Below, in pieces: positions 1 through 10,193 of a DNA stretch of 64,000 nucleotides (positions within the stretch are counted from its first letter, which is position 1; every line of letters starts with the position of its first letter). The stretch lies in contig NZ_LIPF01000010.1 of assembly GCF_001905385.1 (NCBI RefSeq), positions 186,001 to 250,000 of the forward strand, in the 5' to 3' direction. The notes beneath the pieces were generated by a model that saw nothing but the letters and a program-made list of their open reading frames with translations, did not search any database and was not told the origin of the DNA. A program made the position numbers and the translations under genes. The DNA comes from Streptomyces sp. CB02414 (GTDB lineage: Bacteria > Actinomycetota > Actinomycetes > Streptomycetales > Streptomycetaceae).

Positions 1-1547
1 ACCTCGGTCTGACAGCCGCCTTCTTCGTCCTGGCGCTCGTCGTCCAGGCGGTGTTCGTCCGGGAGGTGCGGCTGCGCGGAGCCGTTCTCGGGGAGCGGAT
101 GCTGGCGGATCTGCGCGAGGACTTCCTGGTGCGGTCGGTCGGGCTGCCGCCCGGCGTCCTGGAGCGGGCCGGCACCGGTGACCTGCTCTCCCGGATCACG
201 ACGGACATCGACCGGCTCGCCAACGCCATGCGCGAGGCCGTGCCCCAGCTCGCGATCGGGGCCGTGTGGGTGGTGCTGCTGCTCGGCGGGCTTGTCGTCA
301 CGGCCCCGCCGCTGGCGCCCGCGGTTCTGCTCGCGGTGCCGCTGCTGGTGATCGGCTGCCGCTGGTACTTCCGGCGGGCGCCCTCCGCATACCGCTCGGA
401 GGCCGCCGGGTACGCCGCCGTGGCCGCCGCGCTCGCGGAGACCGTGGACGCCGGTCACACCGTCGAGTCCCACCGGCTGGACGCCCGCCGCATCGAGCTG
501 TCGGAACGCCGGGTCAAGGAGTGGACGGCCTGGGAGCGCTACACACTGTGGCTGCGCTCGGTGCTCTTCCCGGTCATCAACGTCACCCATGTGACCGTGC
601 TCGCCTCCGTTCTGCTGATCGGCGGTGTGTTCGTCCTCCAGGGCTGGATCGGGGTCGGTCAGCTGACCACGGCGGCACTGATCGCGCAGATGCTCGTCGA
701 CCCGGTCGGCATCATCCTGCGCTGGTACGACGAGCTCCAGGTGGCCCAGGTGTCCCTGGCCCGGCTGGTGGGTGTCCGGGACATCGAGCCGGACGCCGGT
801 GACGCCTCGCTGGCACCCGCCGGCCGGCAGGTGCACGCCGACCGCGTGCACTTCGGCTACGTCGAGGGCGTGGACGTCCTGCGCAAGGTGTCGCTCGAGG
901 TGGCCCCCGGCACGCGGCTCGCGCTGGTCGGTCCCTCCGGGGCGGGCAAGTCGACGCTGGGCCGGCTCCTGGCCGGCATCTACGGCCCCCGAGACGGCCG
1001 GATCACTCTCGGCGACGCCGAACTGTCCCGGATGACCGCCGAACGCGTCCGCTCCCACGTCGCCCTCGTCAACCAGGAGCACCACGTCTTCGTGGGCTCC
1101 CTGCGCGACAACCTCCGCCTCGCCCGGGCCAGTGCCACCGACGCCGAGCTGTGGGCGGCGCTGGGCGCGGTCGACGCGGACGACTGGTCCCGGGCGCTCG
1201 ACGAGGGCCTGGACACCGAGGTCGGCTCGGGCGGCTTCGCGCTCACCCCGGCCCAGGCCCAGCAGATCGCGCTGGCCCGCCTGGTGCTGGCCGACCCGCA
1301 CACACTGGTGCTGGACGAGGCGACGTCGCTGCTCGACCCGCGTGCGGCCCGGCATCTCGAACGGTCCCTGGCCCGGGTCCTGGACGGCCGCACGGTGATC
1401 GCGATCGCCCACCGTCTGCACACCGCCCATGACGCGGACGTCATCGCCGTCGTCGAGAACGGCCGGATCAGCGAACTGGGCAGCCACGACGAACTGGTCG
1501 CGGCGGACGGCGCGTACGCGGCGCTGTGGCGGTCGTGGCACGGGTGA
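1..1547 (+). CDS. ABC exporter, fused membrane and ATPase domains (5' truncated)
   Basis: The reading frame is open from base 3, so the true start lies before the window. The first ~230 visible residues are a type-1 exporter membrane domain with hydrophobic segments. The ATPase domain follows, with Walker A GPSGAGKST (near base 932), Q-loop VNQEHHVF, Walker B LVLDEAT, D-loop SLLD and H-loop AHR. The ABC signature that should read LSGGQ is LTPAQAQQ. Such half-transporters usually pair with a second exporter half, so the partner probably lies upstream. The degenerate signature suggests one weak ATP site in a heterodimer. The substrate cannot be told from the sequence. Confidence 0.9.
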   Translation, partial: LGLTAAFFVLALVVQAVFVREVRLRGAVLGERMLADLREDFLVRSVGLPPGVLERAGTGDLLSRITTDIDRLANAMREAVPQLAIGAVWVVLLLGGLVVTAPPLAPAVLLAVPLLVIGCRWYFRRAPSAYRSEAAGYAAVAAALAETVDAGHTVESHRLDARRIELSERRVKEWTAWERYTLWLRSVLFPVINVTHVTVLASVLLIGGVFVLQGWIGVGQLTTAALIAQMLVDPVGIILRWYDELQVAQVSLARLVGVRDIEPDAGDASLAPAGRQVHADRVHFGYVEGVDVLRKVSLEVAPGTRLALVGPSGAGKSTLGRLLAGIYGPRDGRITLGDAELSRMTAERVRSHVALVNQEHHVFVGSLRDNLRLARASATDAELWAALGAVDADDWSRALDEGLDTEVGSGGFALTPAQAQQIALARLVLADPHTLVLDEATSLLDPRAARHLERSLARVLDGRTVIAIAHRLHTAHDADVIAVVENGRISELGSHDELVAADGAYAALWRSWHG

Positions 1548-2246
1548 GCCCGCGCCCTCGGCCGCCGGGGCAAGGCGGAACGGGCTCCGTCGCGTACCGC
1601 GTCGGGTGCCGGGTGGGGCGGGTTCCTGCCGCTGCCGCGTCGCCCGGTACGGCAGGGGCACGCTCCTGCCGCGTGCCGCGTCGCCGGTACTGAGTGGAGC
1701 GCACGCTCCTGCCGCGTGCCGCTTCGCCCGGCGCCGGATGGGGCACGCTCCCACCACAGGTCCCGCACTGGCCGGACCGGGGAGGGCGGGACTGCGCCTG
1801 GGAGGCGGGTGCCCCGCCGTCGACTCGGGGCAGGGCCGATGGCCACCGCTCCCCACGCCGCCCGATGGCGCATCGGACGGATTCCCGCGCCTGCCTGGGG
1901 ACCGGTGCCAGGGCCCGGCCATGAGGCGCTGGGCCGCGCCGCCGAGTGCCTCGGGCGCCCCTGTGCCCACGGACGGGGTCGGCACCTGGGAAGACGGAGC
2001 CGGCACTTCAGGGAGGCGGGGGCCCGGCTCCGGCTGGGCCCGCGGGGTACGGGCGCCGGGGACCCGGACGACGGCCGTGCCGTTGCGCGGTCCCGAACGG
2101 GAGTGGAAGGCTGGGAGAAGGCACCGGCTCGGGGTGGCCCCGGGAACCGTGCGGTTCCGCGAGAAGTGACGCCTGTGCCCCGTGCAGCGGCGGCCCGCCG
2201 CGGACCACGGCGAGAAGGGCCTCGGCCCCACCCCCTGGAGGTACCC
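1548..2246. other. 699-bp intergenic region without a supported gene
   Basis: Several long frames cross this stretch on both strands, but they have arginine- and proline-rich shadow composition, no ribosome binding site and no recognisable domain. It contains a short degenerate tandem repeat (1625-1755) and the ribosome binding site of the next gene at its right end. Otherwise I see nothing in it. Confidence 0.6.
1625..1755. repeat. Imperfect ~40-43 bp tandem repeat
   Basis: The core cctgccgcgtgccgcgtcgc recurs. Copies begin near 1625, 1659 and 1702, and a truncated copy starting cacgctccc lies at 1744. The spacing is 40, 43 and 42 bases. The copies differ by small changes, as expected of an old tandem duplication in non-coding DNA. 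Confidence 0.6.
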
Positions 2247-2717
2247 GTGAACAGCGTCGGTGGATGGGGAGACGACGTCTACCAGCCCGACGGGTCCGAG
2301 CAGCGCGAGGACACCGGGCTGCTCGACGGCGAGGACACCCTCGAATACGACGGGGTGGACGATCCCCTCGATCGCGGCTGGTCCCCGCCCGAACGCCCCT
2401 GGGCGGTGGAGCACACCGGAGTGACGGCCGCCGAACGCCATCGGGGCGAAACGCTGGAGCAGCGGCTCTCCGAGGAGCGGCCGGACGTGCTCCCGCCCGA
2501 CGGCGACGGACTGGGCGATTCCGACGGCACCGACGGGGAACTGCTGGACAACGAGGTCGGCGCGGATCGTTCCGGCCGGCTCGTGGCACCCGACGAGGGG
2601 ACGCACGAGGACGAGGAGCCGGCTCTGGTCGCCACGGACGTGGGCATCGACGGTGCCGCCGCCTCCGCCGAGGAGGCCGCGATGCACGTCGTCGACGAGG
2701 ACTCCCTGCCCGGCTGA
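2247..2717 (+). CDS. DUF5709 acidic protein
   Basis: A 156-residue, very acidic, soluble protein with many Asp/Glu and Gly residues and no cysteine. It begins MNSVGGWGDDVYQPDGSEQ and contains the segment DDPLDRGWSPPERPW, which I associate with the DUF5709 family of Streptomyces. The GTG start is chosen because GGAG lies six bases upstream. The frame is open further 5', but that extension is arginine/proline-rich shadow. rpmE2 follows after 60 bases, so the two may be cotranscribed. The function is unknown. Confidence 0.75.
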   Translation: MNSVGGWGDDVYQPDGSEQREDTGLLDGEDTLEYDGVDDPLDRGWSPPERPWAVEHTGVTAAERHRGETLEQRLSEERPDVLPPDGDGLGDSDGTDGELLDNEVGADRSGRLVAPDEGTHEDEEPALVATDVGIDGAAASAEEAAMHVVDEDSLPG

Positions 2718-2777
2718 CGTCACCCGCGACGGTGTGCCGCCGTCGCGTCCATCATCCGCGCCGCACCAGGAGCAGCC

Positions 2778-3050
2778 ATGCAGCAGGACAAGCACCCCGA
2801 GTACCGGCCCGTCGTCTTCCGTGACCGCAGCGCCGGATACGCCTTCCTCACCCGTTCCACCGCCACCAGCGACCAGACGATCGCGTGGGACGACGGCGAG
2901 ACGTACCCGGTGGTGGACGTGGAGATCTCCTCCGAGAGCCACCCCTTCTACACGGGCAAGGCCCGGACGGTGGACTCCGAGGGACGTGTCGCGCGCTTCG
3001 AGCGACGCTACGGCGGGGGCGAGGGGCAGGGCGCCGACGGGACCGGCTGA
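2778..3050 (+). CDS. rpmE2: 50S ribosomal protein L31 type B
   Basis: A 90-residue type-B L31, a component of the large ribosomal subunit near the central protuberance. It shows the family segments HPEYRPVVFRD and SHPFYTGKARTVDSEGRVARF. It lacks the zinc-binding cysteines of the ordinary (C+) L31, so it is the zinc-independent paralogue that replaces the C+ form when zinc is short. AGGAG precedes the ATG at normal spacing. I did not find a clear Zur-like palindrome in the short upstream gap. Control may therefore come from further upstream or from the promoter of the DUF5709 gene. Confidence 0.93.
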   Translation: MQQDKHPEYRPVVFRDRSAGYAFLTRSTATSDQTIAWDDGETYPVVDVEISSESHPFYTGKARTVDSEGRVARFERRYGGGEGQGADGTG

Positions 3051-3100
3051 TCGGTCCGGACGACCGGATCCGCGCCCCGGCGGCCGGGGCTGTGTATCGC

Positions 3101-3895
3101 TCAGATGAAGTTGAGCGCCGCCGCGCCACCCACTCCGCCGAGCAGCATGAACGCCGGCATCAGCACCTTCAGCTCGACCCAGCTGCCCGCCCGGAACCGC
3201 ATGGCCTTCGGCGGGCCGATGGGGTACCAGCGTTTGCGGCCTACGGGTATCGGCCAGAGTATGGGGCAGCCAGAGACCGTCAGCGCGTCCCCGATGTCGT
3301 GCACCAGCGCGCCGAGCACGATCGGCAGCCCCAGCCACAGGTACTCCTGGCCGGGTGCGGTGAACAGCCAGTCGGAGCCACCGTCCGGCTTGTCCAGTAT
3401 TCCGGCGAGGATCCACGCGCTGGTCCCGGCCAGCAGCCAGACCAGCACGTCGCTGCTGGAGCCGCGGGTCGCCCGCCAGAGCAGGCCCTCGATGGCGAGC
3501 ACCATGTGCACGAAGAGAATGGCCAGCACTGCCCAGCGGCCGCCCGTGATGGCGAGCACCGAGGTGCCCCCGCCGATCAGGACCGCCCACAGCCAGGTGT
3601 GGGTCAGCGTGCGGTGCCCGCCGGAGCGGCGTGGGTCGCCCTGCTTCTTCGTGGCCTTGTAGACCGCGTAGGACAGCTTGTCGACGATCTCGCACAGTCC
3701 TCGTGAGGCCGGCCCGAAGGCCCGGGAGATGGTGGCCGCCTTGTGGTCGAGATCCGGGGCGAGCGCGGCTCCGGCGCAGATCAGCGCTCCGGCGAGCAGG
3801 ACCGGCCAGGGCATCGGGTGCCCCGCCGCGGCGGTCGCCGCTCCGACGCCGAGCCACGCCGCGGCGCCCGACAGTGAGTGTGCTGGTCCCATCAT
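3101..3895 (-). CDS. Membrane metal-dependent hydrolase (DUF457/YdjM family)
   Basis: A multi-pass membrane protein of about 264 residues. The N-terminus MMGPAHSLSGAAAWLG and the later APDLDHKAA and GGHRTLTHTW motifs carry the His/Asp residues typical of the YdjM/DUF457 family of predicted membrane-bound metal-dependent hydrolases. The start is taken at the first of two adjacent ATGs because homologues usually begin with this HSxSG segment. The longer frame up to 4051 is judged non-coding. It is divergent from the helicase at 4041. The substrate is unknown. Confidence 0.8.
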   Translation of the reverse strand: MMGPAHSLSGAAAWLGVGAATAAAGHPMPWPVLLAGALICAGAALAPDLDHKAATISRAFGPASRGLCEIVDKLSYAVYKATKKQGDPRRSGGHRTLTHTWLWAVLIGGGTSVLAITGGRWAVLAILFVHMVLAIEGLLWRATRGSSSDVLVWLLAGTSAWILAGILDKPDGGSDWLFTAPGQEYLWLGLPIVLGALVHDIGDALTVSGCPILWPIPVGRKRWYPIGPPKAMRFRAGSWVELKVLMPAFMLLGGVGGAAALNFI

Positions 3896-4040
3896 CGCCG
3901 TTGCCCGCCCCATTCCTCGTGTGCCGCTGTGCAGTTGTCCCGGTGCGCCGAAGGCCCGTCGGCGACCCAGCGTAGCGTTCGTGATCTTCACGCGGACAGC
4001 CGATTCCCCCATCGCGGCCGAGGCCAGGCAAGATGGGGGC

Positions 4041-6554
4041 GTGACCCTCATCGATCAGCTGCCGCGGACCGCCGACCCCGACGCCCTGTACGAAGCCTTC
4101 GAGGCGTGGTCCCAGGAACGAGGTATCACGCTCTACCCCCATCAGGAGGAGGCGCTGATCGAGGTGGTCTCCGGCGCGAACGTGATCGTGTCGACGCCCA
4201 CCGGCTCCGGCAAGAGCATGATCGCCGCGGGCGCCCACTTCGCCGCGCTGGCCCGCGACGAGGTGACCTTCTACACCGCGCCGATCAAGGCGCTGGTGTC
4301 GGAGAAGTTCTTCGAGCTGTGCAAGCTCTTCGGCACCGAGAACGTCGGCATGCTGACCGGCGACGCCTCCGTGAACGCCGACGCGCCGGTCATCTGCTGC
4401 ACCGCCGAGGTCCTGGCGTCGATCGCGCTGCGCGACGGCAAGCACGCGGACATCGGCCAGGTCGTCATGGACGAGTTCCACTTCTACGCGGAACCCGACC
4501 GCGGCTGGGCCTGGCAGATCCCCTTGCTGGAGCTTCCGCAGGCCCAGTTCGTCCTCATGTCGGCCACCCTCGGTGACGTCTCCTTCTTCGAGCAGGACCT
4601 CGCGCGCCGCACCGGCCGTCCCACGGCGGTGGTCCGCTCGGCCACCCGGCCCGTGCCGCTCTCCTACGAGTACCGCTACACACCGCTCACCGAAACGCTC
4701 ACCGACCTGCTGGAGGCCAGGCAGGCGCCCGTCTACATCGTGCACTTCACGCAGGCGCAGGCCGTGGAGCGGGCGCAGGCGCTGATGAGCATCAACATGT
4801 GCTCGCGTGAGGAGAAGGAGCGGATCGCCGAGCTGATCGGCAACTTCCGCTTCACCACCAAGTTCGGCCGCAACCTCTCCCGTTACGTCCGGCACGGCAT
4901 CGGTGTCCACCACGCCGGCATGCTGCCCAAGTACCGGCGGCTGGTGGAGAAGCTCGCGCAGGCCGGTCTGCTGAAGGTGATCTGCGGTACGGACACGCTC
5001 GGCGTGGGCGTCAACGTGCCCATCCGTACGGTCTTGTTCACGGCCCTGACCAAGTACGACGGCACCCGGGTGCGCACCCTGCGGGCCCGCGAGTTCCACC
5101 AGATCGCCGGCCGGGCCGGGCGGGCGGGCTTCGACACCGAGGGCTTCGTCGTCGCCCAGGCGCCCGAGCATGTCGTCGAGAACGAGAAGGCGCTCGCCAA
5201 GGCCGGTGACGACCCGAAGAAGCGCCGGAAGGTCGTCCGCAAGAAGGCGCCCGAGGGCTTCGTCGCCTGGTCGGAGAACACGTTCGAGAAGCTCATCGCT
5301 TCCGAGCCCGAGCCGCTGACCTCCCGGTTCCGGGTGACGCACACCATGCTGCTGTCCGTGATCGCCAGGCCCGGCAACGCCTTCGCGGCCATGCGGCACC
5401 TGCTGGAGGACAACCACGAGCCGCGCAAGCAGCAGCTGCGGCACATCCGCCGGGCCATCGCCATCTACCGGTCGCTGCTGGACGGCGGCATCGTCGAGAA
5501 GCTCGACGCTCCGGACGCCGAGGGACGCATCGTCCGTCTCACGGTGGACCTGCAGCAGGACTTCGCCCTGAACCAGCCGCTGTCCACCTTCGCGCTGGCC
5601 GCGTTCGAGCTGCTGGACCCGGAGTCGCCGTCGTACGCGCTGGACATGGTCTCCGTCGTGGAGTCCACGCTGGACGATCCGCGGCAGATCCTCGCCGCCC
5701 AGCAGAACAAGGCGCGCGGCGAGGCCGTGGCCGCGATGAAGGCCGACGGCGTCGAGTACGAGGAGCGCATGGAGCGCCTCCAGGACATCACGTACCCGAA
5801 GCCGCTGGAGGAACTGCTCTTCCACGCCTACGACACCTACCGCAGGAGCCACCCCTGGGTCGGTGACCACCCGCTGTCGCCGAAGTCGGTCATCCGGGAC
5901 ATGTACGAGCGGGCACTGACCTTCACGGAGCTGGTCTCCCACTACGAACTGGCCCGCACCGAGGGCATCGTGCTGCGCTACCTCGCGAGCGCCTTCAAGG
6001 CCCTCGACCACACCGTCCCCGACGACCTGAAGTCCGAGGACCTGCAGGACCTGATCGAGTGGCTCGGCGAGATGGTGCGCCAGGTCGACTCCAGCCTGCT
6101 GGACGAGTGGGAGCAGCTGGCCAACCCGGCGGAGATGACCGCCGAGGAGGCGCAGGAGAAGGCCGACCAGGTGCGGCCGGTCACCGCCAACGCGCGCGCC
6201 TTCCGCGTCCTGGTCCGCAACGCCATGTTCCGCCGGGTCGAGCTCGCCGCCCTCGACCAGGTCGAGGAACTCGGCGACATGGACGGCGAGGCTGGCTGGA
6301 ACGCCGACGCATGGGGCGAGGCCATGGACGCGTACTGGGACGAGTACGACGACCTGGGCACCGGTCCCGACGCACGCGGCCCCAAGCTGCTGATCATCGA
6401 GGAGGAGCCGCAGAACGGCCTGTGGCGCGTGCGGCAGATCTTCGACGACCCGAACGACGACCACGACTGGGGCATCAGCGCCGAGGTCGACCTCACGGCC
6501 TCCGACGCGGAGGGCCGGGCGGTCGTCCGCGTCACCGATGTCGGCCAGCTGTGA
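4041..6554 (+). CDS. DEAD/DEAH (Ski2-like) helicase with C-terminal DUF3516
   Basis: An 837-residue superfamily-2 helicase that should unwind RNA or DNA using ATP. Motif I TPTGSGKS is near residues 52-59, motif II DEFH at 144-147, motif III SATLGD near 174 and motif VI QIAGRAGRAG near 354. The DEFH variant of DEVH fits Ski2-like enzymes. The C-terminal half is the actinobacterial DUF3516 region. The GTG start (MTLIDQLPRTADPDALYEAF) is chosen over upstream frame because coding composition begins there. The thioesterase gene starts 19 bases after the stop, suggesting cotranscription. The cellular substrate is not known. Confidence 0.9.
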   Translation: MTLIDQLPRTADPDALYEAFEAWSQERGITLYPHQEEALIEVVSGANVIVSTPTGSGKSMIAAGAHFAALARDEVTFYTAPIKALVSEKFFELCKLFGTENVGMLTGDASVNADAPVICCTAEVLASIALRDGKHADIGQVVMDEFHFYAEPDRGWAWQIPLLELPQAQFVLMSATLGDVSFFEQDLARRTGRPTAVVRSATRPVPLSYEYRYTPLTETLTDLLEARQAPVYIVHFTQAQAVERAQALMSINMCSREEKERIAELIGNFRFTTKFGRNLSRYVRHGIGVHHAGMLPKYRRLVEKLAQAGLLKVICGTDTLGVGVNVPIRTVLFTALTKYDGTRVRTLRAREFHQIAGRAGRAGFDTEGFVVAQAPEHVVENEKALAKAGDDPKKRRKVVRKKAPEGFVAWSENTFEKLIASEPEPLTSRFRVTHTMLLSVIARPGNAFAAMRHLLEDNHEPRKQQLRHIRRAIAIYRSLLDGGIVEKLDAPDAEGRIVRLTVDLQQDFALNQPLSTFALAAFELLDPESPSYALDMVSVVESTLDDPRQILAAQQNKARGEAVAAMKADGVEYEERMERLQDITYPKPLEELLFHAYDTYRRSHPWVGDHPLSPKSVIRDMYERALTFTELVSHYELARTEGIVLRYLASAFKALDHTVPDDLKSEDLQDLIEWLGEMVRQVDSSLLDEWEQLANPAEMTAEEAQEKADQVRPVTANARAFRVLVRNAMFRRVELAALDQVEELGDMDGEAGWNADAWGEAMDAYWDEYDDLGTGPDARGPKLLIIEEEPQNGLWRVRQIFDDPNDDHDWGISAEVDLTASDAEGRAVVRVTDVGQL

Positions 6555-6573
6555 GCACAGGAGAATCCCACCC

Positions 6574-7443
6574 ATGACGAATCCGGCCGAAAGCCTCGTC
6601 GCCCTGCTCGACCTGGAGCAGATCGAGGTCAACATCTTCCGCGGCCGCAGCCCCGAGGAGTCGCTGCAGCGGGTCTTCGGCGGCCAGGTGGCCGGCCAGG
6701 CGCTGGTCGCCGCCGGCCGCACCACGGAGGGCGACCGCCCGGTGCACTCGCTGCACGCGTACTTCCTGCGCCCGGGACGCCCGGGCGTGCCGATCGTGTA
6801 CCAGGTCGAACGGGACCGGGACGGGCGGTCGTTCACGACCCGCCGGGTCACCGCGGTGCAGCAGGGCCGCACGATCTTCACGCTCACCGCCTCCTTTCAC
6901 AAGCCTGAGCAGGGGAGTTTCGAGCACCAGCTGCCGCTGGCCCGCAAGGTCCCGGACCCCGAGTCCCTGCCGAAGGTCGCCGACGAGGTGCGGGAGCACC
7001 TGGGCGCGCTGCCCGAGCAGTTCGAGCGGATGGCCCGCCGCCAGCCCTTCGACATCCGCTACGTGGACCGGCTGCGCTGGAGTGCCGAGGACGTCGAGGA
7101 CGCCGAGCCCCGCAGCGCGGTGTGGATGCGCGCGGTCGGGCCGCTCGGCGACGACCCGCTCGTGCACACCTGCGCCCTGACCTACGCCAGCGACATGACG
7201 CTGCTGGACGCGGTGCGCCTCCCGGTGGAACCGCTGTGGGGACCGCGGGGCTTCGACATGGCGTCGCTGGACCACGCCATGTGGTTCCACCGGCCGTTCC
7301 GCGCCGACGAGTGGTTCCTGTACGACCAGGAGTCACCGATCGCGACCGGAGGGCGGGGGCTGGCACGCGGGCGGATCTACGACAGGGAAGGGCGGATGCT
7401 GGTTTCCGTCGTCCAGGAAGGGCTGTTCCGGGCCTTGAAGTAG
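6574..7443 (+). CDS. tesB: Acyl-CoA thioesterase II
   Basis: A 289-residue double hot-dog thioesterase that hydrolyses acyl-CoA to fatty acid and CoA. The N-terminal domain shows RVFGGQVAGQAL and SLHAYFLRPG. The C-terminal domain shows LDHAMWFHRPFRADEWFLY with the catalytic-region Asp and the conserved Gln in YDQESP. Length matches TesB. GGAG lies about 10 bases before the ATG. It follows the helicase by 19 bases and converges on the DUF6397 gene eight bases away. Confidence 0.93.
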   Translation: MTNPAESLVALLDLEQIEVNIFRGRSPEESLQRVFGGQVAGQALVAAGRTTEGDRPVHSLHAYFLRPGRPGVPIVYQVERDRDGRSFTTRRVTAVQQGRTIFTLTASFHKPEQGSFEHQLPLARKVPDPESLPKVADEVREHLGALPEQFERMARRQPFDIRYVDRLRWSAEDVEDAEPRSAVWMRAVGPLGDDPLVHTCALTYASDMTLLDAVRLPVEPLWGPRGFDMASLDHAMWFHRPFRADEWFLYDQESPIATGGRGLARGRIYDREGRMLVSVVQEGLFRALK

Positions 7444-7451
7444 GGCGTCGG

Positions 7452-8399
<948 letters not shown>

Positions 8400-8538
8400 G
8401 TTCGTCTCCCCCGTGGAGTGTGCGGCAGGGCGCCGGTCCGCGCCCGTCTGACACAGAACGGTAGCCGTTGCCGCGATCTCCGTGGCAAGCCTGTGGACAA
8501 CTCCGCAGCCAACCTCGCTGGAGGATTGAATTCCCAGG

Positions 8539-8952
8539 TCAGAGCTCTTTCGGTGATATCCGTCCGGGCTGTCGCGCATCGACGTCGAGATGCTCGCCCA
8601 CCCGGTTCACGAGCAGCGTCATCTCGTAGGCGATCTGCCCGATGTCGGCCTCCGCGCCGCTGAGCACGCACAGGCAGCTGCCCGTGCCCGCCGCGGTGAC
8701 GAACAGGACAGCGTCGTCGAACTCGACCATCGTCTGCCGTACCTGCCCCGCGCCGAAGTGGCGCCCCGACCCCTTGGCCAGACTGTGCAGTCCGGAGGAG
8801 ACGGCGGCCAAGTGCTCGGCGTCCTCGCGCCGTAGTCCCGTACTGGCTCCGGTCACCAGCCCGTCGTTGGACAGGATCAACGCGTGCCGGACGTCTTCGA
8901 CGCGCTCGGTCAGGTCGTCCAGCAGCCAGCCGAGTCCCTGATTCTGCGCCAT
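8539..8952 (-). CDS. Roadblock/LC7 protein (CvnB paralogue outside the conservon)
   Basis: A 137-residue roadblock/LC7-fold protein, presumed to act with a small GTPase. It opens MAQNQGLGWLLDDLTERV and carries HALILSNDGLVTGAST and GRHFGAGQVRQTMVEFDD. It is strikingly like the conservon CvnB at 10626-11063, sharing LSNDGL, AEHLAAV, HSLAKG and RQTMVE. The PPOX gene on the opposite strand separates it from the conservon. It looks like a duplicated B subunit. GGAG sits about nine bases before the ATG. Confidence 0.88.
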   Translation of the reverse strand: MAQNQGLGWLLDDLTERVEDVRHALILSNDGLVTGASTGLRREDAEHLAAVSSGLHSLAKGSGRHFGAGQVRQTMVEFDDAVLFVTAAGTGSCLCVLSGAEADIGQIAYEMTLLVNRVGEHLDVDARQPGRISPKEL

Positions 8953-9059
8953 GTTCCGATCTCCCCGTGTCGTCCCCGTGTGCGTGCCTCTCCCCCGTAC
9001 CGGAGGATCTGCCCGCCAGCCTTCACCACGGCCGTGCTCCGGGCAAGGAGGATGTGGGC

Positions 9060-9488
9060 ATGGCACAGAAGATGACCGACGAGGAATGGCGGGCGTTCGT
9101 CTCGGACGGCACCCGCACCGGCAAGCTCTCGACCGTCCGGGCGGACGGCAGCCCGCACGTGGCACCCGTGTGGTTCCTGCTCGATGGGGACGACGTGGTG
9201 TTCAACACCGGCAAGGACACCGTGAAGGGCCGCAATCTGGTCCGTGACGGCCGGGTCGCCCTGTGTGTGGACGACGACCGGCCTCCTTTCGACTTCGTCG
9301 TGCTGCAGGGCCGCGCGCGGGTCTCGGAGGACCTCGACGACCTCCGGCACTGGGCCGCCCGCATCGGGGCCCGGTACATGGGCGAGGAACGCGCCGAGGA
9401 GTTCGGGACCCGCAACGGAGTTCCGGGCGAGCTCCTCGTACGCGTCACCGTCGACAAGGTCCTGGCACAGAAGGCCGTGGCGGACTGA
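9060..9488 (+). CDS. PPOX-fold flavin/F420-dependent oxidoreductase
   Basis: A 142-residue split beta-barrel protein of the pyridoxamine-phosphate-oxidase-like class. The motifs KLSTVRADGSPHVAPVWFLL and GKDTVKGRNLVRDGRVALCVDD are typical of actinobacterial members that use F420 or FMN. AAGGAGG precedes the ATG. It lies between the conservon and the lone roadblock gene, on the opposite strand to both. Substrate and cofactor cannot be separated from sequence alone. Confidence 0.85.
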   Translation: MAQKMTDEEWRAFVSDGTRTGKLSTVRADGSPHVAPVWFLLDGDDVVFNTGKDTVKGRNLVRDGRVALCVDDDRPPFDFVVLQGRARVSEDLDDLRHWAARIGARYMGEERAEEFGTRNGVPGELLVRVTVDKVLAQKAVAD

Positions 9489-9525
9489 GAGCCCGCCGGA
9501 GTGCGCTCGGGAGGGCTGGTGCGCC

Positions 9526-10131
9526 TCAGCGCACGGAGTCGAGCAGCCGGGCGGTGTGCATCCGCCCGGCGTACTCGACGAGCCGGATCAGCACCTCCTT
9601 CCCCGAGTCGCGGTCCCTGGCGTCGCACAGCACCACGGGCGTTCCCCGGTCCAGGTCGAGGGCGCGCAGGACGTCGTGTGTCTCGTGGCGGCGTGCCCCC
9701 GTGAAGCAGTTGACGGCCACCACGAAGGGGATGTGCCGGTGCTCGAAGTAGTCCACGGCCGGGAAGCAGTCCGCCAGGCGCCGGGTGTCCGCGAGGACGA
9801 CGGCACCGAGCGCGCCCTGGGACAGTTCGTCCCACAGGAACCAGAAGCGGTCCTGCCCCGGGGTGCCGAAGAGGTACAGGGACAGCCCCGACCGGATGGT
9901 GATGCGCCCGAAGTCCATGGCGACGGTGGTGGTGACCTTGCGGTCGAGGCCGTCGGTGTCGTCCACCAGCCGGCCCGCCTCGCTGAGCTGTTCCTCCGTG
10001 CGCAACGGCCTGATCTCGCTGACCGCGCCCACCAGGGTCGTCTTGCCCACGCCGAACCCTCCGGCGACCAGGATCTTCAACGCCAGCGCCGTCGTGTCGC
10101 CGTCATCGGCGTCGGGTTGCTCGGAGGCCAT
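9526..10131 (-). CDS. cvnD: Conservon GTPase CvnD
   Basis: A 201-residue small GTP-binding protein. G1 is GGFGVGKTT near residue 25, the Thr-rich switch I reads KVTTTVAMDFG, and G3 is FGTPGQ. The family's variant of NKxD appears as AVNCFTGA. CvnD is the GTPase effector of conservons, which in Streptomyces form a membrane-associated complex likened to G-protein-coupled systems that influences development and antibiotic production. It is the last gene of the conservon, 62 bases after cvnC. Confidence 0.93.
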   Translation of the reverse strand: MASEQPDADDGDTTALALKILVAGGFGVGKTTLVGAVSEIRPLRTEEQLSEAGRLVDDTDGLDRKVTTTVAMDFGRITIRSGLSLYLFGTPGQDRFWFLWDELSQGALGAVVLADTRRLADCFPAVDYFEHRHIPFVVAVNCFTGARRHETHDVLRALDLDRGTPVVLCDARDRDSGKEVLIRLVEYAGRMHTARLLDSVR

Positions 10132-10193
10132 CGATCACTTCTCCCGGTCCGGTCGGTCGTGCACGGTTGTGCCGGTCATGGCTGTCGGCTCCT

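Noticed and set aside
1716..2246. N-terminal extension of the DUF5709 protein
   Set aside because: Arg/Pro-rich composition and no ribosome binding site. A good site precedes the GTG at 2247.
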